17,131 nt of DNA. It comes from an uncultured Terriglobus sp. (lineage in GTDB: Bacteria; Acidobacteriota; Terriglobia; Terriglobales; Acidobacteriaceae). Positions 15,466-17,131 of this stretch are shown here, piece by piece. Under the pieces are notes generated by a model. The model saw nothing but the letters and a program-made list of their open reading frames with translations, was not told the origin of the DNA and made no database searches. Every line of letters starts with the position of its first letter. The stretch's first letter is position 1. Both the position numbers and the translations under genes were made by a program. Location: the NCBI GenBank assembly GCA_937871605.1, contig CALMRM010000251.1, positions 1-17,131 on the forward strand. The letters run 5' to 3'.

Positions 15466-16053
15466 ATGCGCTTTGTGTACGCAAACAAGCCCTTTCTGTA
15501 TCGCGTTTGCGCTCTATCGGCACTGTTTTTGCTTCCCCCACACGCGTTTCCGCAACGGCACGCAGCCCCTCTCTCTGAAGGGGAGGAAGAAGAGGTGCGT
15601 GACGCTGCGATCGAACCCGCCCGCCGCATCGCGGTGTATCAAAGCATCGTCGAGAGCAGGGTCAAGCGCATCCAGAACGTGCTGATCAACACGCGCGCGC
15701 AGGGCCGCCGCGAGGACATCCAGGACGCCATGGAGGCCATCTCCTCCCTGGTTGATGAGCTGCAGGACAACCTGGAAGAGTACGACCACGCTCATCGTGA
15801 CCTGCGCAAGCAGCTGCCCAAACTGCTGGATGCCATGCCACGGTGGGAATCCGTACTGCGCCAGCCACCGGATGACCCAGCGTACGACCTGACACGGAAG
15901 CTGGCACTTGAGGCCGTTGCCGATATCAAAAAGGAAGCCGCCGAGATACTGCCCTCGGAAACGGCGTACTTTAAAGCGCATCCGCCGGCTAAAGACACAG
16001 ATACCAACAAGGTAGGTCCTGTCGTCGGCGCGGAACGATTCAACTCGCGCTGA
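15466..16053 (+). CDS. Small exported helical protein, unknown function (likely paralogue of the preceding gene)
   Basis: The 195-residue product is not recognised. It begins with an N-terminal hydrophobic signal (about 9-28, YRVCALSALFLLPPHAF), probably cleaved near residues 28-34. An acidic run (EGEEEEVRD) and a long charged helical region (about 45-130) follow, with coiled-coil character (VDELQDNLEEYDHAHRDLRKQL). A second helix at 141-161 and a polar tail finish it. The helical region matches the preceding protein in length and in the motif around Tyr58. The ATG lies 2 bases after the preceding stop and no Shine-Dalgarno sequence is visible, so translation is probably coupled. There is no lipobox and no enzyme motif. 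Confidence 0.75.
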   Translation: MRFVYANKPFLYRVCALSALFLLPPHAFPQRHAAPLSEGEEEEVRDAAIEPARRIAVYQSIVESRVKRIQNVLINTRAQGRREDIQDAMEAISSLVDELQDNLEEYDHAHRDLRKQLPKLLDAMPRWESVLRQPPDDPAYDLTRKLALEAVADIKKEAAEILPSETAYFKAHPPAKDTDTNKVGPVVGAERFNSR

Positions 16054-16079
16054 GACAGCCTACACGTAAACTTGCAAAT

Positions 16080-16769
16080 GTGACTCCGTACGAGCTGCAG
16101 CAGGTGTTTCAAACTGCCTACCGTGAACTTCGGCCGCGCGCGCCCATGCCGCCGCTGGACATTCGCTTCCGGCGCTTCGTTTCGCTCAATACAACGATCC
16201 GCCTGCGCGAGGGACAGCTGTTCGTGTGCCTGTCCGATCTCTTACAGGCGGCACCGCAGTCCGTCTTTGAAGCAATTGCGCACATCCTGCTGGCCAAGCT
16301 CTACCGCAAGCCCATCCAGCCCATGCAGGCGGACCGCTACCGCCGGTACACCTCGTCCGCCGCCGTCGCCGAGCAAACAGCGCATGCCCGGCAGACCCGC
16401 GGCCGCAAGCGCATCCTCACCGCAGTAGGGCGCTACTACGACCTGAACGAGGTCTTCGAATCGGTTAACCGGCAATTCTTCCACGGCCTGCTCGGCCGGC
16501 CGGTCCTCACCTGGAGCGCCCATCGCGCCCGGCGGCTGCTGGGCCACTACGACGCCGCGCACAACACCATCATGGTCAGCCGCGTATTCGACGGGCCCGC
16601 AGTTCCCCGCCTTGCCATCGAGTACCTGATGTACCACGAGATGCTGCATTTGAAACACCCCGTGCGGGTGCGCGGCGGGCGGCGCTGCGTGCACTCACGC
16701 GAGTTCCAGGCGGAGGAGCGGCTGTTCCCAGAGTTTGAAACTGCAAAGACCCTGCTGAAGAGCCTTTAG
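16080..16769 (+). CDS. SprT-like zinc metalloprotease
   Basis: Probable cytoplasmic zinc peptidase. The 229-residue protein has HEMLH at 186-190 (HExxH, two zinc histidines and the catalytic Glu187). A candidate third ligand is His205 in HSREF, the spacing and form seen in SprT-like and YgjP-like proteases. The region before it (VNRQFFHGLLGRPVLTWS, then LLGHYDAAHNTIMVSRVFD) matches the SprT-like pattern of a strand and helix leading into the active site. There is no signal peptide or membrane helix, unlike its two upstream neighbours. The start is GTG 16080; the overlapping ATG at 16078 meets a stop at once. No Shine-Dalgarno sequence is seen. Its TAG stop overlaps the TAA stop of the convergent lgt gene. 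Substrate unknown. Confidence 0.8.
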   Translation: MTPYELQQVFQTAYRELRPRAPMPPLDIRFRRFVSLNTTIRLREGQLFVCLSDLLQAAPQSVFEAIAHILLAKLYRKPIQPMQADRYRRYTSSAAVAEQTAHARQTRGRKRILTAVGRYYDLNEVFESVNRQFFHGLLGRPVLTWSAHRARRLLGHYDAAHNTIMVSRVFDGPAVPRLAIEYLMYHEMLHLKHPVRVRGGRRCVHSREFQAEERLFPEFETAKTLLKSL

Positions 16770-17131
16770 GCCGCAGCGTGCGCCGTGTGTGGCTCTGGCC
16801 GCCGCGCCTGGCTTTGCGCAAATGCAATCAGCAGGCCGCCCACCACGACTGTGACCAGCGCGGCCACCTGAGCATTGCTCATGCCGAAGTAGATACGCTC
16901 GTTGCGCCGGATGAACTCCACTAGAAAGCGGCCAATCCCGCTGAGCACGAGGTATTCCCCGGTGAGTTGGCCCAGCGGCAGGTCGCGCCGGCCGCGCAGC
17001 CACAGGTACCAGCACAGGGCTGCGCTGAACAGCAGTTCATAGACCGGCGTGGGGTGTACCAGCAGCCCGGGGGGGTTGGGTTGGGGGGGGTCCAGTGGGT
17101 CGTCATGGTTGTGCACGCCCCCCGGCTTGGT
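16766..17131 (-). CDS. lgt: Prolipoprotein diacylglyceryl transferase (C-terminal part)
   Basis: Inner-membrane enzyme that moves diacylglycerol from phosphatidylglycerol to the lipobox cysteine, the step before LspA. Only the last 121 codons are in the window; the frame continues past base 17131. Visible family motifs are HPTPVYELLF, GEYLVLSGIGRFLVEFIRR with its conserved Arg and Glu, and MSNAQVAAL before the final membrane helix. The loop before HPTPVYE is Pro-rich (DPPQPNPPG) and encoded by a G/C homopolymer tract. Hydrophobic segments at the ELLFSAALCWYLW and VAALVTVVVGGLLIAFA stretches fit the multi-pass topology. The TAA stop (16766-16768) shares bases with the convergent protease stop. 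Confidence 0.92.
   Translation of the reverse strand, partial: TKPGGVHNHDDPLDPPQPNPPGLLVHPTPVYELLFSAALCWYLWLRGRRDLPLGQLTGEYLVLSGIGRFLVEFIRRNERIYFGMSNAQVAALVTVVVGGLLIAFAQSQARRPEPHTAHAAA
17069..17090 (+). repeat. G-quadruplex-type G tract inside lgt
   Basis: The plus strand has runs of 7, 3 and 8 G separated by TT (17069-17075, 17078-17080, 17083-17090), enough for four G-triplets with loops of 1-2 bases. It lies in the lgt coding region, on the template strand for lgt transcription. Confidence 0.5.

Overview
The window is about 17 kb of GC-rich chromosomal DNA with tightly packed, mostly housekeeping genes. The gene repertoire and style suggest a soil-type Acidobacteriota, probably class Terriglobia (Terriglobus/Granulicella/Edaphobacter relatives). 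The hints are the TonB protein layout, the CTTCGCTCCGGTCGGGATGAC-type interspersed repeat and the small unknown secreted proteins. This assignment is inference; no rRNA or other marker was compared. I see no tRNA, rRNA, CRISPR array, insertion sequence or phage gene.

Layout. (1) 2-3411, plus strand: the tail of an unrecognised gene, then tmk (thymidylate kinase), a cytochrome P450 and holB (clamp-loader delta prime). They are joined by a 4-base overlap, a 7-base gap and another 4-base overlap, so they look like one operon. The P450 sits inside the common tmk-holB pair. (2) 3417-4337, minus: a Sua5/TsaC-type threonylcarbamoyl-AMP synthase for tRNA t6A, convergent with holB. An in-frame TAG separates its body from what looks like its real N-terminus. 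(3) 4509-5548, plus: a CYTH-domain triphosphate enzyme and a small unknown acidic protein, ending in an intrinsic terminator. (4) 5602-6618, minus: a TonB energy transducer. (5) 6619-6951: a 333-bp divergent gap with two adjacent palindromes. (6) 6952-14939, plus: ileS, lspA, uvrA and a secreted TPR protein. ileS/lspA and uvrA/TPR overlap by 4 bases; a repeat element lies between lspA and uvrA. (7) 14975-16769, plus: two small secreted helical proteins that look like distant paralogues, then an HExxH metalloprotease of SprT-like type. (8) 16766-17131, minus: the C-terminal part of lgt, whose stop codon overlaps the protease stop.

How the genes relate: tmk and holB serve DNA replication, uvrA serves nucleotide-excision repair, ileS and tsaC serve translation. 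lspA and lgt are two steps of bacterial lipoprotein maturation lying about 6.4 kb apart on opposite strands. TonB, the TPR protein and the two small exported proteins are envelope functions. Non-ATG starts are common: GTG for holB, uvrA, TPR and the protease, TTG for lspA. Several genes have no visible Shine-Dalgarno sequence.

The main points for a second look are the interrupted tsaC N-terminus, the P450 between tmk and holB, the abrupt codon-usage change in the last ~420 bp of ileS, the repeat at the uvrA 5' end, the tandem secreted paralogues, and a G-quadruplex-type tract inside lgt.
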